From positions 1 to 15,405 of the forward strand of contig CACYHJ010000055.1 of assembly GCA_902774165.1 (NCBI GenBank): 15,405 nt of DNA, in the 5' to 3' direction. Position 1 is the first letter of the stretch. Each line of letters begins with the position of its first letter. A model generated the notes under the pieces. The model worked only from the letters and a program-made list of their open reading frames with translations. It searched no databases and was not told the DNA's origin. The stretch comes from Oscillospiraceae bacterium. GTDB lineage: Bacteria > Bacillota > Clostridia > Oscillospirales > Acutalibacteraceae. Both the position numbers and the translations under genes were made by a program. Below, piece by piece: positions 15,307 to 15,405 of the stretch.

Positions 15307-15405
15307 GCGGATCTCCGGTGGAGATCTCTGCCGAAGGCAGAAGCGCCGACCGAGCCGGCAGGCGAGAAGCGGATCTCCGGTGGAGATCTCTGCCGAAGGC
15401 AGAAG
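15307..15405. repeat. Two copies of a 37-bp double-hairpin direct repeat
   Basis: A 37-base sequence at 15307-15343 recurs identically at 15369-15405, separated by 25 bases. Each unit has two short hairpins: GATCTCC/GGAGATC around a three-base loop and CTGCC/GGCAG around GAA. The second copy stops at the window edge, so the number of units is unknown. The double-palindrome structure is like REP/BIME-type intergenic repeats. A CRISPR array is unlikely: a repeat with two hairpins is atypical, the spacer is short, and no cas gene is present. Confidence 0.8.

Noticed and set aside
15307..15405. Possible CRISPR array (two 37-base repeats, 25-base spacer)
   Set aside because: Only two copies are visible, the spacer is short, each repeat holds two separate hairpins, and no cas gene is present in the window.

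Overview
The window looks like a chromosomal segment of a GC-rich anaerobic member of the Clostridia, most likely a gut or rumen Oscillospiraceae/Ruminococcaceae-type bacterium. This rests on strong AGGAGG-type ribosome sites, a long surface protein with BspA-like leucine-rich repeats and a C-terminal dockerin-like module, and anaerobic hexuronate-pathway enzymes. The assignment is inference from gene content, not a match to a known genome.

Bases 120-10019 hold nine genes on the + strand. The gaps are short (4-96 bases) and two junctions overlap, so they read as one operon or two linked ones. In order they encode a GH39-type glycosidase, tagaturonate reductase (UxaB-like), altronate dehydratase (UxaA-like), a PHP-domain phosphoesterase, a glucose-dehydrogenase-like zinc dehydrogenase, a second GH39-type glycosidase, a zinc dehydrogenase resembling L-galactonate 5-dehydrogenase (LgoD), an amidohydrolase of the sugar-lactonase type, and a GNAT acetyltransferase. 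The genes can be ordered into one oxidative, non-phosphorylating route. Glycosidases free a sugar in the cytoplasm, a dehydrogenase oxidises it to a lactone, and the lactonase opens it to an aldonate such as L-galactonate. The LgoD-like enzyme then gives D-tagaturonate, UxaB gives D-altronate and UxaA gives 2-keto-3-deoxygluconate. KDG kinase and aldolase, a transporter and a regulator are not in the window. The substrate is inferred, not shown.

The cluster is bracketed by a perfect 96-bp inverted repeat (1-96 and 10044-10139). The right copy runs directly into the ribosome binding site of a small secreted protein gene (10145-10318). A strong hairpin terminator (10336-10373) separates that gene from the convergent gene on the - strand.

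Bases 10393-14967 (- strand) encode a 1,524-residue secreted protein: signal peptide, four blocks holding about 31 BspA-type leucine-rich repeats, InlB-like repeats, a cysteine-containing linker, six identical-length Pro/Thr-rich repeats and a dockerin-like pair of calcium loops. Its likely promoter lies near 15055-15084.

Bases 14968-15405 have no convincing gene. They hold that promoter, two imperfectly nested hairpins and, at the right edge, two copies of a 37-bp double-hairpin repeat that may continue beyond the window.
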